Shown here: positions 15,989 through 24,579 of the stretch, piece by piece
How positions within the stretch are numbered: position 1 is the first letter of the stretch
Layout: the number at the start of each line of letters is the position of its first letter
Notes under the pieces: model-generated
What the model was told of the DNA's origin: nothing
What the model saw: only the letters and a program-made list of their open reading frames with translations
The model's database searches: none
Assembly (NCBI RefSeq): GCF_913054185.1
Contig: NZ_CAJXIV010000008.1
Location: 1 to 64,000 of the forward strand
Origin: an uncultured Shimia sp.
Lineage (GTDB): Bacteria > Pseudomonadota > Alphaproteobacteria > Rhodobacterales > Rhodobacteraceae
DNA length: 64,000 bases
Direction: 5' to 3'
Position numbers and translations under genes: made by a program

Positions 15989-16764
15989 GAAAACAACATC
16001 CGCGCCATGTCACTGTCCGGATCAGAGAAGGCATCAATCACATCAAAGTGGTGCTTTCCACCTGCCACGACCATGTCGCAATCCCAGGCTTCTGACAGCC
16101 AGCGCGCCTGATCCAAGAATACGGGTCGTTCTTTGGCTCCAACCAAAACGGTCACATCCACACCCTCACGCGGCGTCTGCAATACCGGACTTTCGGCTGC
16201 ACATTCCGCTTCATCAAGTTTGAGGTCGTTGTTCATCGACGTGTTCATCATCGGGCGCAAATCTGCTACTGGCGAGATTGGCACCACACGTGAGATCCGC
16301 GCCGCCACATCCTCAGGCAACACCCCGTCACACGCCATACGCGCCACGAGGTGCCCGCCAGCGGAATGGCCAGCCAACATAATCGGGCCCGCCACATGTT
16401 CAGCGGCCTTAGTGACTGCCGCTGCAACCTGCTCCGTGATTTCTGAAATCCGCACCGAAGGCGCGAGATCATACGACGGTAAAGCAACGGCCCAACCCCG
16501 CGAAACCGCTGCCCGTGCAAAATGGCTCCAGTAAGACTTGTCAAAGAGTAGCCAATAGCCACCGTGCACAAACACCAGCAACCCTTTGACCGCCCCTTCA
16601 GGTCGGATCAGGTCAAGTTTGAGACGATCTCCTTCGCCATATGGGACATCTTCCTCCATTGCAGACGTGGCCCGGTAGGCCGCTGCATCTCGCTCCCAGC
16701 GTGACGGAAACTCTTCCGCCCCCTCAATATAGGCGCCGTTTGAATATGCGTCGTCCCAATCCAT
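15985..16764 (-). CDS. Alpha/beta hydrolase, arylformamidase (kynurenine formamidase)-like
   Basis: A 259-residue serine hydrolase. HGGYW near residues 67-71 forms the oxyanion-hole motif typical of arylformamidases, and GHSAGGHL holds the nucleophilic serine. PISPVADLRPM and a late GGKHHFDV supply the region of the Asp and the catalytic His. Kynurenine formamidase acts in tryptophan degradation, but no other kyn genes are near, so a general esterase role is equally possible. The gene overlaps the convergent P1 peptidase gene by four bases. Confidence 0.72.
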   Translation of the reverse strand: MDWDDAYSNGAYIEGAEEFPSRWERDAAAYRATSAMEEDVPYGEGDRLKLDLIRPEGAVKGLLVFVHGGYWLLFDKSYWSHFARAAVSRGWAVALPSYDLAPSVRISEITEQVAAAVTKAAEHVAGPIMLAGHSAGGHLVARMACDGVLPEDVAARISRVVPISPVADLRPMMNTSMNNDLKLDEAECAAESPVLQTPREGVDVTVLVGAKERPVFLDQARWLSEAWDCDMVVAGGKHHFDVIDAFSDPDSDMARMLFS

Positions 16765-16897
16765 GTGATTCCTCCCCAGATACTCTCCGCACTCTGAGCG
16801 AAACTATTTCAAACCTCAAACATCTTTTACCCATGAGATCTCCGCCATAAAGGCATCCCCAGTCAAAAAGGCATGCGAAGTGTTCATCGCTTCAAGC

Positions 16898-18100
16898 TTA
16901 AGCCCTGAACCGCACCATAAGTAGATAAACAGCCACGCCCAGTGCCGCCAAACTTCCAGTCCACACCAACGCAGTCTGATATCCTAGCCAATCCGCCAAT
17001 AACCCCATCGCGCCTGCGCCCAGCGCCGAGCCGCCAGCAGCAATCACCGCCCACAAGCTCATCACCCGGCCGCGCATATCATCCTCCAGATCAAGCTGAA
17101 TGGCTGTTTGCGTGGAAATCGCTGTGACCGTCGTAACAAAGGACATGCCTGCCGCCAAAACCAATGCCAGTTCCCATGTTGATGCCAGCCCAAGGGTCGC
17201 AACCAACATCAACCCAAAAACAATCGCCAAACGCGTGGTCAACGGCAGACGCCCCGGCACTTGCGGCGGCAAAACCGCTTGTGAGAGCCCGCCTAGGATC
17301 GCCCCAAATCCCGTCACACTCATCAAAACCCCAAGCCCTTCCGCGCCGCGGCCAAAAACGCCGTCGGCCAAGGGCGGCAAAACCTCCAGCGCCCCACGTG
17401 CCACCAACGCAAGTACACCCGCAATGAGCATCGCCTCCCGCACTGTTTCAGAACGCCAAACATATTGGACGCCAGCCCCCAATGCGCGGAAAAACGGCTC
17501 TTGCGCACTGCCGGACTCACGCCGAGGGCGCAGCGACAGTCGCGTGACCGCAAAGAGGTAAGGTGCAAACAGCACGGTCTGCACAAACAAGGTTTCAGCC
17601 ACACCTATTGTCGCGATCAAAACCCCACCCAACGCCGGTCCAACCATGCGGGCGATGTTAAAATTGATTGCCACAATTGTGACCACCGAGCCCACTTGAT
17701 GACGCCGCACAAGCCGTGGTGTCAGCGCCATACGCACCGGATGATTGGCGGCAATCACCATACCGATCGAAAGCGTGATCAGGGCAATAACCAACGGTGT
17801 TGCCCAACCCAACGCGACCATCGCCCAAAGTACAGCACTCAGCATCGCGTTAATGCTTTGCAGAACCAGCAAGGTCTGCTTCACACGCCACCGGTCCACC
17901 CAAACGCCAAACAACGGCGACAACACAATTGAAGGTGCAAACAACAAAAACGCCACCGCGCCCACAAAGCTGGCGGAGCCCGTCATGTCCCAAGCCAACC
18001 AGCCGATCGTGACGCGCTGCATCCAGATCCCCAACAAGCCAAAGGCAGAGCCAAAGACATAGGTGCGGAAATTAGCCGACTTCAAAGCGCCCAGATTCAC
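16898..18100 (-). CDS. MFS transporter (EntS/MFS_3 type)
   Basis: A 400-residue integral membrane protein with about twelve hydrophobic segments. The opening MNLGALKSANFRTYVFGSAF and the first cytoplasmic loop FGVWVDRWRVKQTLL are typical of the MFS_3/EntS branch, which exports siderophores or drugs. No siderophore genes are near, so the substrate is unknown. It stands alone on the minus strand between the esterase gene and the Hsp20 terminator. Confidence 0.8.
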   Translation of the reverse strand: MNLGALKSANFRTYVFGSAFGLLGIWMQRVTIGWLAWDMTGSASFVGAVAFLLFAPSIVLSPLFGVWVDRWRVKQTLLVLQSINAMLSAVLWAMVALGWATPLVIALITLSIGMVIAANHPVRMALTPRLVRRHQVGSVVTIVAINFNIARMVGPALGGVLIATIGVAETLFVQTVLFAPYLFAVTRLSLRPRRESGSAQEPFFRALGAGVQYVWRSETVREAMLIAGVLALVARGALEVLPPLADGVFGRGAEGLGVLMSVTGFGAILGGLSQAVLPPQVPGRLPLTTRLAIVFGLMLVATLGLASTWELALVLAAGMSFVTTVTAISTQTAIQLDLEDDMRGRVMSLWAVIAAGGSALGAGAMGLLADWLGYQTALVWTGSLAALGVAVYLLMVRFRA

Positions 18101-18163
18101 GCGCCTCTCCCGATGTTGGAAAACTTGCCGGCACCATGCCCTTCACAGGTTAAGAACACAACC

Positions 18164-18196
18164 AAACAAAAACGCGCGCTCCGTGTGGAACGCGCG
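18164..18196 (-). terminator. Rho-independent terminator of hsp20
   Basis: On the minus strand a 10-bp stem (CGCGCGTTCC with GGAGCGCGCG, one G-T pair, loop 18183-18186) is followed directly by TTTTTGTTT. It lies about 45 bases after the hsp20 stop. Confidence 0.85.
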
Positions 18197-18240
18197 CCTG
18201 ACAACAAGGGAAGAATTGTTAGGTCAGTTTTGGTTGGAGG

Positions 18241-18714
18241 TTAGTTGACAGCTTTGGCGTCAACCACTTCCTGCTTCACCGCTTTGGATGAACCGCTGGA
18301 AATCTCAATCCGACGCGGTTTCAGCGCTTCGGGGATTTCGCGTTCCAATTCAATGTGCAGCATACCGTCTTCGTGGCTCGCGCCGGTCACGCGTACATGG
18401 TCCGCCAAATGAAAGCGGCGCTCAAACGCACGCGTGGCGATGCCACGGTGCAAATACGTTTTATCCGCAGTCTCGTCGCCTTTTTTGGCGGTCACAACCA
18501 AAGCGTTCTGCTTGACTTCGATGTTCAGGTCATCAGCCGAGAAACCGGCAACGGCCAACGAGATGCGATAGGCATCATCAGCGGTTTTTTCGATGTTGTA
18601 TGGTGGGTAGCTTGGCTGGGCGACATCGTTGGACAAAACGCGGTCCATCATGTTTGCCAATTGGTCAAAACCTACGGTCGACCGGTAAAGCGGAGCGAGA
18701 TCAAAAGTGCGCAT
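18241..18714 (-). CDS. Small heat shock protein (Hsp20/IbpA type)
   Basis: A 157-residue alpha-crystallin-type holdase that binds unfolding proteins in the cytoplasm. The start MRTFDLAPLYRSTVGFDQL is that of class A rhizobial/IbpA-like Hsp20. The crystallin domain spans about residues 35-130, with RAFERRFHLADHV in the middle. The IxI-type C-terminal anchor is seen in RRIEI. GGAGG precedes the ATG by seven bases. Upstream are a heat-shock-like promoter and a 5' UTR hairpin, and downstream a strong terminator, so it is a single-gene unit. Confidence 0.9.
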   Translation of the reverse strand: MRTFDLAPLYRSTVGFDQLANMMDRVLSNDVAQPSYPPYNIEKTADDAYRISLAVAGFSADDLNIEVKQNALVVTAKKGDETADKTYLHRGIATRAFERRFHLADHVRVTGASHEDGMLHIELEREIPEALKPRRIEISSGSSKAVKQEVVDAKAVN

Positions 18715-18777
18715 GGGTTATCCTCCATTGAGCGACAACGATATGTGGTGCCTTCCATTTGGACAGGCGATGAATGT

Positions 18778-18803
18778 GTGAGACCCGATCATCGGCGCCT
18801 CAC
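18778..18803 (-). other. Hairpin in the hsp20 5' leader
   Basis: On the minus strand GTGAG...CTCAC encloses CCGAT...ATCGG, giving a two-tier hairpin in the leader about 60 bases before the start codon. It does not cover the ribosome-binding site as drawn. A regulatory or stabilising role is possible; the sequence does not look like a ROSE thermometer. Confidence 0.4.
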
Positions 18804-18812
18804 GCATACTGA

Positions 18813-18838
18813 CCTATGTTGGCAAAATAGAGTTTCAA
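18813..18838 (-). promoter_or_regulatory. Candidate heat-shock (RpoH-type) promoter for hsp20
   Basis: On the minus strand GTTGAAA is followed after about 14-15 bases by CAACATAGG, which resembles alphaproteobacterial sigma-32 promoters (TTGAA, then CAT-type -10). It lies about 100 bases upstream of the hsp20 start. Confidence 0.4.
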
Positions 18839-18847
18839 CCCCGCGAG

Positions 18848-19666
18848 TTAAGGACGCACAAATTTTGCGCCACCGCCGCTGCGGGTGCCAACTTGTATGC
18901 GGGTCACCCCCGTCGCCGTCTTAACTGCTGGCCGATCTCCCACGCGCATGCGCCTTTTCAATTCGGCGACAACGTCTGGCAACTCCATACCAAAAGACAC
19001 ACTCTCGCCCTGACCATTCTTTCCAATCGCCGAAACCACCGACAGGATCCGCACCCTATTGCCATACCGCACAAACACTGGCGCGCCGGACGAGCCAAAG
19101 GTGACGTTGCAGTCAAAGGTCAACACGCCCCAGCCACGTTGCAAAATTGAACAATCGCGCTGCCAGGACAGGTGCTCACTGCGCCCACGCCCGTAGCTCA
19201 AAACAGACACTTTCTCCCCTTCCTGAGGATCAACGTGAATGGCAAACGGATCCGCTTCACCAGTGGAAATCGGCGAGTCCAAACGCAGCAGGGCCACATC
19301 GTGAGGGATCATTTTACCACTGATTTTACCGTCCGCGTTATCTTGGTAATCGACGGCCACCACCACGCGATTGACCTGCCTTTCGGCCAAAGCATCACCA
19401 GAGACATATCCGGCCCGAAATGTGATTTGTTCCGGCGGAATTGGCGTGCCATTTTTGTCAAAAACACAATGCGCCGCGGTCAGCACCTGGTCCGGCGCAA
19501 TCAAAGCCGCTGAACAAAATCCAGCGCCGCGCATATCCAATCGCCCCAAGGCCTCCCAGCCCAAAAGATCACCGCGGCTTGTCAGCGGCTGAAGCCGTTC
19601 GCCCGCAGTCACCGGCAATGCAGACAAACACACGATCAACGCGCTCAAGATCATTGAAACCCGCAT
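18848..19666 (-). CDS. Secreted trypsin-like serine protease, copy 1
   Basis: A 272-residue S1-type protease with a signal peptide (MRVSMILSALIVCLSALPVTAG). The triad is visible: His in LTAAHC, Asp in HDVALLRL and Ser in FGSSGAPV. The ATG at 19666 is chosen because AGGAG stands eight bases upstream; earlier GTG/ATG codons are too close to it. The protein ends GAKFVRP, exactly like the neighbouring copy. It should act in the periplasm or outside the cell. The two genes are a divergent tandem duplication 20 bases apart and probably co-transcribed. Confidence 0.83.
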   Translation of the reverse strand: MRVSMILSALIVCLSALPVTAGERLQPLTSRGDLLGWEALGRLDMRGAGFCSAALIAPDQVLTAAHCVFDKNGTPIPPEQITFRAGYVSGDALAERQVNRVVVAVDYQDNADGKISGKMIPHDVALLRLDSPISTGEADPFAIHVDPQEGEKVSVLSYGRGRSEHLSWQRDCSILQRGWGVLTFDCNVTFGSSGAPVFVRYGNRVRILSVVSAIGKNGQGESVSFGMELPDVVAELKRRMRVGDRPAVKTATGVTRIQVGTRSGGGAKFVRP

Positions 19667-19686
19667 ACTCATCACTCCTAAATCAC

Positions 19687-20478
19687 CTACGGACGCACAA
19701 ATTTGGCACCTGTGCTGTTGCGCTTCTGTAAAGACATCAATCCGCCTGCCGTCGCCGACGACTTGCCGTGCTCTGCAAATAACTCAGGCAATGTGTGGTC
19801 CAGCGCCGCGCCCAGGGCCACCTTGGTGCCTTTCACTTCTGCCTTTGCTGCAACCACAGAGGCGATCCGCACTTTGCCGTCTTCAAAAACAAACACCGGT
19901 GCGCCGCTGCTGCCAAAATCGATATTGCAGGACAGGACGTAAACGCCGCGCTGACGCCCCATCACCTGACATACCTCTTGAAAGGAAGGCGCTTCTTCAC
20001 GGCCAACAGCATAAGACACAACGCCAATTTGGGATCCTTTTCTCAGCCCAGTCGCAGTTTCAAACGGCGCAACTGTGGTATTTCGAATGGGATGATGCAG
20101 CTCCAAAAGCGCCAGGTCATTTTGCACATTTTCAATTTTGGCTTCAGAACTGTAGGCGTATTTTGGGTGCACCACGGCGCGACGCACGGTCCGATAAGCT
20201 TCCGCACGGCCGTTTCGCCACCCAGCACGGAATTCAATCTGCCGCACATCATAGGCCGCACCACTGGACTTCTCATAAAGACAATGCGCCGCGGTCAGCA
20301 CCAAATCCGGCGCAACCAATGCGCCTGTGCAAAAGCCCCGACCGTCAATCTCAAGCCGCCCGACGCCCCCCCAATCACGGCTGTCCTCCCCCGTATCCAA
20401 TCGCTGAAGTGTGGTGTCTTGTGCGGCGACCAATCCACCCCAAAAAATCACGCTTAGAATTGTCAGTAGCCGAACCAC
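19687..20478 (-). CDS. Secreted trypsin-like serine protease, copy 2
   Basis: A 263-residue S1-type protease with signal peptide MVRLLTILSVIFWGGLVAAQ. The triad His is in LTAAHC, Asp in QNDLALLEL and Ser in FGSSGAPV. It resembles the downstream copy in domain order and ends with the same GAKFVRP tail, though the rest is well diverged. It is the first gene of the pair. Such proteases are often called V8/trypsin-like; substrate unknown. Confidence 0.83.
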   Translation of the reverse strand: MVRLLTILSVIFWGGLVAAQDTTLQRLDTGEDSRDWGGVGRLEIDGRGFCTGALVAPDLVLTAAHCLYEKSSGAAYDVRQIEFRAGWRNGRAEAYRTVRRAVVHPKYAYSSEAKIENVQNDLALLELHHPIRNTTVAPFETATGLRKGSQIGVVSYAVGREEAPSFQEVCQVMGRQRGVYVLSCNIDFGSSGAPVFVFEDGKVRIASVVAAKAEVKGTKVALGAALDHTLPELFAEHGKSSATAGGLMSLQKRNSTGAKFVRP

Positions 20479-20580
20479 GTTGGGCCTCCACGCTCAGGTT
20501 TCCTCTGATCTACTGCCCCCCTGCGGCGGAAATAGGGCGCGACCTTGTCACGCCTCTGATTAAAAGAACAAGCGGGAAGG

Positions 20581-21903
20581 TTAACGCAAATTGGGAATCT
20601 CGGGAACCTGCTTACCTGGCTCCGTAAGCGCACGTGGCTGAGGCCCGCCGGTTGCCCAATCCAGCAGCTCCACAGTGTGCACGATTGGCACCTCGGTGGC
20701 ACTGCCGATCTGCATCATGCAACCGATATTGCCTGCCGCAATTATGTCTGGTTTTTTGGCTTCAAGAGTACGCACTTTGCGTGTCTTGAGTTGCCCAGAA
20801 ATCTCCGGCTGCATCAGGTTGTACGTGCCCGCAGACCCGCAACACAGATGACTGTCCGCAGGCTCCACAACCGTGAAACCGGCCCTTTTCAACAAGTCCT
20901 TCGGATATGTCTTAATCTGTTGTCCATGCTGCAAGGAACACGCGGCATGATAGGCTACGACAGCGTCCTGATCCGCACCGCTTGGCAGATCAAGCTTCAT
21001 CAACACTTCAGACACATCCATCGCAATGCCACTTACCCGCGCCGCATCTTTTGCCAAGGCCTCATTGCGGAACATATGCCCGTAATCCTTCACCGTAGTG
21101 CCGCACCCCGACGTGTTGATCACAATGGCATCCAATCCGTCGCCATCTATCTCCGCACACCAAGCTTTGATGTTTTTGGCAGCCGTTGCATGGCTCTCTC
21201 TGGTCTTGCCCATGTGATGCGTCAGTGCCCCACAACAGCCAGCGCCCTCGGCCACCACAACTTCGCACCCCAAGCGCGTGAGCAAACGGATAGTCGCGTC
21301 ATTGATATCTGTGTTGAGAGCCTTTTGCGCACAGCCTGTCATAAGGGCCACGCGCATTTTCTGCTTTGCTTGAGGTGCAAAACTCTGTGGTTCGTCATTG
21401 CGGCTCACTGGTGGGATCGACTTAGGCGCCATGTCCAGCATCGCCCGCAACCGCGCATCCGGCATCAAAAAGCGAAACGGCCTGCCCAGCTTGGCCCCTA
21501 TCAATGCCCAACGAAACCGCATCGGATAGGGCAAGATTTGCGCCAAAACCCAGCGCAGCATGCGATCTGTAAAGGGCCGCTTGTAGTTGTCTTCAATGTA
21601 CTCCCGGGCATGGTCCACCAGATGCATGTAGTGCACACCACTAGGGCACGTGGTCATACAGGCCAGACAACTCAGACAGCGATCAATATGTTTGACGGTC
21701 TTTTCATCCGGCACACGCTCGTTTTCCAGCATGTCTTTGATCTGATAAATCCGCCCGCGTGGGCTGTCGAGCTCATCCCCCAGTATTTGATATGTTGGGC
21801 AGGTGGCTGTGCAAAACCCGCAATGCACGCAGGCGCGCAAAATTTCGTTGGCCTGTTGAATGCCGGGGGCTTTGAGCTGGTCTTTGGTGAATGTTGTTTG
21901 CAT
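20581..21903 (-). CDS. glcF: Glycolate oxidase iron-sulfur subunit GlcF
   Basis: A 440-residue subunit with two ferredoxin-type [4Fe-4S] motifs near the N-terminus (CVHCGFCTATCP and CLSCLACMTTCP) and two CCG domains further on (GCCGALTHHMG and LCCGSAGTYNL). It carries electrons from the GlcD/GlcE flavoproteins to the membrane quinone pool during oxidation of glycolate to glyoxylate. It is the last gene of glcD-glcE-glcF, starting four bases after glcE. Glycolate is an abundant algal exudate, consistent with a marine heterotroph. Confidence 0.92.
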   Translation of the reverse strand: MQTTFTKDQLKAPGIQQANEILRACVHCGFCTATCPTYQILGDELDSPRGRIYQIKDMLENERVPDEKTVKHIDRCLSCLACMTTCPSGVHYMHLVDHAREYIEDNYKRPFTDRMLRWVLAQILPYPMRFRWALIGAKLGRPFRFLMPDARLRAMLDMAPKSIPPVSRNDEPQSFAPQAKQKMRVALMTGCAQKALNTDINDATIRLLTRLGCEVVVAEGAGCCGALTHHMGKTRESHATAAKNIKAWCAEIDGDGLDAIVINTSGCGTTVKDYGHMFRNEALAKDAARVSGIAMDVSEVLMKLDLPSGADQDAVVAYHAACSLQHGQQIKTYPKDLLKRAGFTVVEPADSHLCCGSAGTYNLMQPEISGQLKTRKVRTLEAKKPDIIAAGNIGCMMQIGSATEVPIVHTVELLDWATGGPQPRALTEPGKQVPEIPNLR

Positions 21904-21907
21904 TTTC

Positions 21908-23044
21908 CTAGTCCATCAACCCAGAGTTCAAGATCCCGCGGGGATCAAATTGTGACCGCAATCCCTTCGACAAAGCGGCCAATGGTAATGGCTCAGGCTG
22001 AAAAACCGGGATGGTGGCCCGGGTTTTCTTTGAACCACGGATCAACGTCGCATGCCCTGTAAACGAGACCGACCGCACGTCCGTGCCTTGTGGTACTTGC
22101 ACCCAAACAAGCCCACCGCCCCAATCATAAAGTACAAGCATATCAGGGTGTTCCGCTCGCAATTGCGCGACCAAGCCTGGCCCGTCGCTTGGCTTCACGG
22201 ACACCCTCCAAACACTCCCAGTTTGCCCCTGCATCAAGGCCACATCCCGCACCCAAGCCCAGCCTGCCGCGACTTTCGCCGGATCACGCTCGACAAGCAC
22301 CGCGCCACCAAATTTTGCCAACAGGTCTGTCAACTTGGCAGCCCGATAAGCCACAGATGCCTCCAACCCTTCGATCCGGATCATCGTGACTGGATGACCA
22401 TCCACACCAGCCGGCGCATGTGCTGCACCGCTCACATCATAGGGAGACCCTAGTGCCGCGCTCATCGCCGCCACGGCATCCACATCCGAAAGCCCATTCA
22501 CAAGCACGCAGCCCACCGCTTCAGGCATCGCCTGTACCTTCAGGCTGACCTCAGTCAAAACGCCGAGGGTGCCCCAGCTCCCCGCCATCAGCTTCACCAA
22601 ATCGTAGCCGGTGACGTTCTTCATCACACGCCCGCCATTCTTCAAAACACGCCCCATGCCATCGACAAATCGCACCCCCAGCAGACTGTCCCGACAGGCG
22701 CCCACCTGAATCCGGCGTGGTCCACTGACATTGGCAGCCACTACGCCACCAATTGTCGATGCCCCTTTGGTGCCCAACATTCCACGATAGTCCATCGGCT
22801 CGAATGCCAACCGCTGCCCATGTGCCGCCAAGGTCGCTTCAACTTCCGCCAACGGCGTACCGGCCCCAGCAACCAGAGTCAGCGCCCCCGGCTCATAAAG
22901 TGACACGCCCGACAAGCCAGTGGTTGATAGAACCGCGCCCTGTATCGGCGCGCCAATCGCTCGCGTGCCGCCGCCTTGAATGTGTAGAGGTCCATCGGCG
23001 CTCGCGACCAGCTTTGCCAATTCGGCTTCGTTGGAAGGTTTCAT
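21908..23044 (-). CDS. glcE: Glycolate oxidase FAD-binding subunit GlcE
   Basis: A 378-residue FAD-binding subunit, shorter than GlcD, with the PCMH-type FAD motif GTKGASTIGGVVAANVSG and NVTGYDLVKLMAGSWGTLG. I start it at 23044 (MKPSNEAELAKLV), which matches the usual family opening; the frame also offers an ATG three bases earlier and a GTG at 23059 that overlaps the glcD stop (GTGA). It is needed with GlcD and GlcF for activity. Confidence 0.9.
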   Translation of the reverse strand: MKPSNEAELAKLVASADGPLHIQGGGTRAIGAPIQGAVLSTTGLSGVSLYEPGALTLVAGAGTPLAEVEATLAAHGQRLAFEPMDYRGMLGTKGASTIGGVVAANVSGPRRIQVGACRDSLLGVRFVDGMGRVLKNGGRVMKNVTGYDLVKLMAGSWGTLGVLTEVSLKVQAMPEAVGCVLVNGLSDVDAVAAMSAALGSPYDVSGAAHAPAGVDGHPVTMIRIEGLEASVAYRAAKLTDLLAKFGGAVLVERDPAKVAAGWAWVRDVALMQGQTGSVWRVSVKPSDGPGLVAQLRAEHPDMLVLYDWGGGLVWVQVPQGTDVRSVSFTGHATLIRGSKKTRATIPVFQPEPLPLAALSKGLRSQFDPRGILNSGLMD

Positions 23045-23055
23045 CATCTTCTGCC

Positions 23056-24495
23056 TCACTCTGCCACCGTGCGCCGTGCTTCACTTGCCGCCAAAGGAAA
23101 CACCTTTGCCGGGTTGAGCAACCATTTGGGATCAAACACATCTTTCACAGCCATCTGAATGTCGAGATCCTCTGGCAGGTATTGATCCACCATCAAATCG
23201 CGCTTCTCGATACCCACACCGTGCTCCCCGGTCAGACAGCCGCCAACCTCGACACAAAGCCGCAGAATATCCGCCCCAAAGGCCTCACACTTTTCCAGAT
23301 CACCGGGTTTATTCGCGTCAAACAGGATCAACGGATGCATATTCCCGTCGCCGGCATGGAACACATTGCCGACATCCAAGCCATAGTCTTTGCTCAACTC
23401 GCCAATCCGACGCAGCACATACGGCAACTGGCTCACCGGAATAGTGCCGTCCAAACACATATAGTCATTGATCTGCCCCATCGCGCCAAAGGCAGATTTG
23501 CGACCCAACCAAATCCGCGCGCTTTCATCGGCGCTGGTACTTTCACGCAATTCCACCGGATTATGCGTCCGCGCAATCGCCAAAATACGCTCCAGTTGCG
23601 CGTCGATTTCTTCGTCTGAGCCTTCGACTTCGACAATCAACAAAGCCTCACAATCGGGATAGCCCGCTCCCGCAAAAGCCTCTGTGGCGCGAATGCAGGG
23701 TCGATCCATAAACTCAATGGCCACCGGCAGAATGCCCGATTTGATAATGTCAGATACGCATTGCCCAGCGACCTCATTGCTATCAAACCCCATCAGCACT
23801 GGCCGTGCACCTTCCGGTTTGTGCAAAATACGCAATGTGGCTTCAGTCACGACGCCCAGCTGCCCCTCACTGCCACAAATCACACCAAGCAAGTCCAACC
23901 CGCCAGCGTCCAGATATGCGCCTCCAATCTCAACAACTTCGCCATCCATGGTGACCATCGTCACACCCATCAGATTGTTGGTAGTCACCCCGTATTTCAA
24001 GCAATGCGCGCCGCCCGAGTTCATGGCGATGTTGCCGGCAATTGCACAGGCCAATTGGCTGGAAGGGTCCGGCGCATAGAAGAATCCATTCTCCTCCACG
24101 GCACCGGACACGCTGAGATTGGTGCGACCGGTCTGCACACGGATGAAGCGGTTTTCATAATCCGTTTCAAGCACTTCGGTCATGCGGGCCACCCCAAGGA
24201 TCACCGAATCTGCTGTGGGCATTGAGCCGCCTGCCAAAGACGTCCCTGCGCCGCGCGGGACCACCGGAACGTTCTCCGCATGGCACACTTTTAGAACCGC
24301 CGCGACCTCTTCCGTTGAGGCCGGAAGAACCGCAGCGAGCGGCGGGCATCGGTAAGCCGTCAGCGCGTCACACTCATAAGCCCGCACTTCGACCTCATCT
24401 GAGATCACCGCATCAGCGGGCAGAACCGCCTTCAAGCGCGCAACAATATGCGCCTTTTTGGCAAGCACCTCAGGGTTTGGGGTTGGCATGTCCAT
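23056..24495 (-). CDS. glcD: Glycolate oxidase catalytic flavoprotein GlcD
   Basis: A 479-residue FAD-linked oxidase. The FAD domain shows PRGAGTSLAGGSMP and DPSSQLACAIAGNIAMNSGG, and the C-terminal domain ends with GNVFHAGDGNMHPL and GGCLTGEHGVGIEKR, all typical of GlcD/D-lactate dehydrogenases. The ATG at 24495 is chosen because GGAGG lies six bases upstream. An inverted-repeat operator overlaps the promoter. The genes for GlcE and GlcF follow. No GlcC-type regulator gene is seen next to it. Confidence 0.92.
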   Translation of the reverse strand: MDMPTPNPEVLAKKAHIVARLKAVLPADAVISDEVEVRAYECDALTAYRCPPLAAVLPASTEEVAAVLKVCHAENVPVVPRGAGTSLAGGSMPTADSVILGVARMTEVLETDYENRFIRVQTGRTNLSVSGAVEENGFFYAPDPSSQLACAIAGNIAMNSGGAHCLKYGVTTNNLMGVTMVTMDGEVVEIGGAYLDAGGLDLLGVICGSEGQLGVVTEATLRILHKPEGARPVLMGFDSNEVAGQCVSDIIKSGILPVAIEFMDRPCIRATEAFAGAGYPDCEALLIVEVEGSDEEIDAQLERILAIARTHNPVELRESTSADESARIWLGRKSAFGAMGQINDYMCLDGTIPVSQLPYVLRRIGELSKDYGLDVGNVFHAGDGNMHPLILFDANKPGDLEKCEAFGADILRLCVEVGGCLTGEHGVGIEKRDLMVDQYLPEDLDIQMAVKDVFDPKWLLNPAKVFPLAASEARRTVAE

Positions 24496-24512
24496 GGCTG
24501 GCCTCCATTGTA

Positions 24513-24535
24513 ATTGGTAAACTAATATAACCAAT
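24513..24535 (-). promoter_or_regulatory. Candidate operator/promoter of glcDEF
   Basis: ATTGGT and ACCAAT form an inverted repeat with an 11-base spacer just upstream of glcD. The spacer contains TATATT on the minus strand, a likely -10 box. The half-sites resemble those of GntR-type (FadR/PdhR/GlcC) regulators, but their usual spacing is shorter. Confidence 0.5.
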
Positions 24536-24579
24536 AATGCAGACTGGCAAGAGAGACCAACTCACGTTAGGGTGCCTCC

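Noticed and set aside
20677-22062. 461-codon frame on the plus strand
   Set aside because: Antisense to glcF, whose Fe-S and CCG motifs are intact.
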